DNA from: Gammaproteobacteria bacterium
GTDB taxonomy: Bacteria; Pseudomonadota; Gammaproteobacteria; GCA-001735895
Direction: 5' to 3'
Assembly: GCA_029288195.1 (NCBI GenBank)
Contig: JARFPR010000292.1
Location: 1 to 7,377 of the forward strand
DNA: 7,377 bases
Below the pieces are notes generated by a model that saw only the letters and a list, made by a program, of their open reading frames with translations, was not told the origin of the DNA and ran no database searches. Below, piece after piece: positions 6,193 to 7,377 of this stretch. A program made the position numbers and the translations under genes. Position 1 is the stretch's first letter. Each line of letters starts with the position of its first letter.

Positions 6193-6225
6193 GTCACTCG
6201 ATCGGACAAGCGGGCACAATGACAA

Positions 6226-7062
6226 TTACTTCAGGAAGCTGGCGTGGTAGTCGAAGTGGTCTGCAATAAAACTGGCGATGAAGTGATAGCTGTGATCGTA
6301 ACCGGGTTGCATACGGATGTTTACCGACTGTCCCACGGCATCACAGGCAGCCTGGAAATTATCTGGTAATAGCTGCCCCTCGTGCAGAAATTCGTCCGCA
6401 TCTCCCTGGTCGATCAGGATATCGTGAACCCGCGCACCGCCCTGTACCAGGCAGGTCGCATCGTAATCTTCCCAGGCGGTAGTATCCTCACCCAGGTAGG
6501 CGCCGAAACAGCCCTTGCCCCAGCCGCAGTTGACCGGGTTTGCAATCGGCGCAAACGCCGACACGGAACGAAACTCACCCGGGTTTTTTAACGCGCATAT
6601 CAGCGCACCGTGCCCACCCATGGAGTGCCCGGTGATCGACTTGACACCGGGGATCAGCGGCAAATTGGCTTCGACCAAAGCCGGCAACTCACGCGTCACG
6701 TAGTCAAACATATGGTAGTGGGAAGCCCAGGGGCTCTGCGTCGCGTTGACGTAAAACCCCGCGGCCTGCCCCAGGTCGTAGCGCTCGGGGTCGTCGGCGA
6801 CATCATCGCCACGCGGGCTGGGGTCAGGAAACCCGATGGCAATGCAGTGTTGCGCCGCGAAGCGCTGGAATCCGCCCTTGGTGCGGGCGTTGTCGTCAGT
6901 GCAGGTTAGTCCCGACAGCCAGTAGAGCGCCGGTACTTTTTCATCTCTCGATTTAGGCGGCAGGTAAACCGAGAAGGTCATCTCGCAACGGCAAATGGTC
7001 GATTCGTGGGTATAGCGGTTCAGGTAACCACCGCTTTCCTTGATACTTTCAATCTCTTTCAT
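6226..7062 (-). CDS. fghA: S-formylglutathione hydrolase
   Basis: A 278-residue cytoplasmic alpha/beta-hydrolase of the esterase D family that splits S-formylglutathione into formate and glutathione, the last step of glutathione-dependent formaldehyde removal. Visible landmarks are P44-A-L-Y-W-L-S-G-L-T-C54-T (oxanion region with the conserved Cys), FPDPSPRG (78-85), GFYVNATQSPW (102-112), the nucleophile elbow G145-H-S147-M-G-G, the Asp region IDQGDADEFL (217-226, probable catalytic D223) and GYDHSYHF with catalytic H257. Length and order match the family throughout. The ATG at 7062 lies 12 bp after the stop of the upstream dehydrogenase, and no strong Shine-Dalgarno is visible, so translation may rely on coupling. 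The gene shares an operon with the dehydrogenase, its usual partner. Confidence 0.95.
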   Translation of the reverse strand: MKEIESIKESGGYLNRYTHESTICRCEMTFSVYLPPKSRDEKVPALYWLSGLTCTDDNARTKGGFQRFAAQHCIAIGFPDPSPRGDDVADDPERYDLGQAAGFYVNATQSPWASHYHMFDYVTRELPALVEANLPLIPGVKSITGHSMGGHGALICALKNPGEFRSVSAFAPIANPVNCGWGKGCFGAYLGEDTTAWEDYDATCLVQGGARVHDILIDQGDADEFLHEGQLLPDNFQAACDAVGQSVNIRMQPGYDHSYHFIASFIADHFDYHASFLK

Positions 7063-7074
7063 GTCGACGGCGCG

Positions 7075-7377
7075 TTAAAACAGGATCACTGATTTAATAC
7101 TTTTGCCTTCATGCATCAGATCGAAGGCGGTATTGATCTCTTCCAGTGGCATGGTATGGGTTACCAGGCTGTCGAGCTCAATGGTTCCATCCATGTATTG
7201 ATCGACCATGCCCGGCAATTCAGTGCGCCCCTTGACACCACCAAACGCGGTGCCGATCCAGCGTCGGCCGACAACCAGGTTGAAAGGACGCGTCTTGATT
7301 TCTTCACCCGCACCGGCGACACCGATAATGGTCGAGGTTCCCCATCCCATGTGCGTACATTCGAGTGCGTCGCGCAT
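7075..7377 (-). CDS. frmA: S-(hydroxymethyl)glutathione dehydrogenase / class III alcohol dehydrogenase, C-terminal fragment (runs off right edge)
   Basis: These are the last 100 residues of a protein whose start lies beyond base 7377; the ATG at the window edge is an internal Met. Family members are about 370 residues, so roughly the C-terminal quarter is seen. It oxidises the formaldehyde-glutathione adduct to S-formylglutathione with NAD+. The fragment shows ALECTHMGWG (4-13), IIGVAGAGEEI (17-27), TRPFNLVVGRRWIGTAFGG (29-47, a class III hallmark), VKGRTELP and the end THTMPLEEINTAFDLMHEGKS. The final part reads SIKSVILF where most class III enzymes have SIR, a conservative change. The catalytic zinc ligands and most of the NAD-binding fold lie outside the window. 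It ends TAA at 7077-7075, 12 bp before fghA, so both are expected on one transcript. Confidence 0.93.
   Translation of the reverse strand: MRDALECTHMGWGTSTIIGVAGAGEEIKTRPFNLVVGRRWIGTAFGGVKGRTELPGMVDQYMDGTIELDSLVTHTMPLEEINTAFDLMHEGKSIKSVILF

Noticed and set aside
6189..6196. TGACGTCA 8-bp palindrome beside the repeat element
   Set aside because: Too short to be significant alone, and partly made by the element's own end.

Overview
The window looks like chromosomal DNA of a gammaproteobacterium or a related proteobacterium. It is moderately GC-rich, the genes are tightly packed, and the gene set is largely metabolic: Lgt, glutathione-dependent formaldehyde detoxification and cobalt-type nitrile hydratase. 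One intergenic repeat has the 'VIPAQAGI' signature common in proteobacterial genomes. The taxonomic call is inference; no rRNA or tRNA gene was seen.

Layout. (1) Positions 1-790 hold a divergent pair. On the minus strand is the N-terminus of a YafY/WYL-type DNA-binding regulator that runs off the left edge. On the plus strand is a small cupin-like protein. The 82-bp gap between them carries a perfect 7-bp inverted repeat that could be the regulator's operator. (2) Positions 811-1794 (minus) hold a divergent prolipoprotein diacylglyceryl transferase (Lgt) homologue. It has altered signature residues, a GTG start behind a strong Shine-Dalgarno, and an extra C-terminal membrane segment. (3) Positions 1916-4232 (plus) hold a BT1/MFS-like 12-helix transporter followed, after 40 bp, by a HupE/UreJ nickel/cobalt permease. 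(4) Positions 4229-5933 (minus) hold a complete nitrile hydratase operon in the order alpha, beta, accessory protein. It converges on hupE with the two stop codons overlapping. The alpha subunit carries the cobalt-type claw motif. (5) Positions 5934-6225 are intergenic and contain an 85-bp element with 10-bp terminal inverted repeats and an internal hairpin. (6) Positions 6226-7377 (minus) hold S-formylglutathione hydrolase and the C-terminal part of class III alcohol dehydrogenase (S-(hydroxymethyl)glutathione dehydrogenase), which continues past the right edge.

How the genes may work together. The dehydrogenase and hydrolase are consecutive steps of glutathione-dependent formaldehyde oxidation to formate. 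Nitrile hydratase converts nitriles to amides, and the accessory protein should deliver cobalt to its alpha subunit. The neighbouring HupE permease is a plausible cobalt supplier, although it lies on the opposite strand and may be co-transcribed with the transporter instead. No amidase is visible in the window. I found no CRISPR array, prophage, transposase, tRNA or clear new multi-gene system. The most interesting points are the cobalt/nitrile hydratase neighbourhood, the divergent Lgt, the palindrome by the WYL regulator, and the repeat element.
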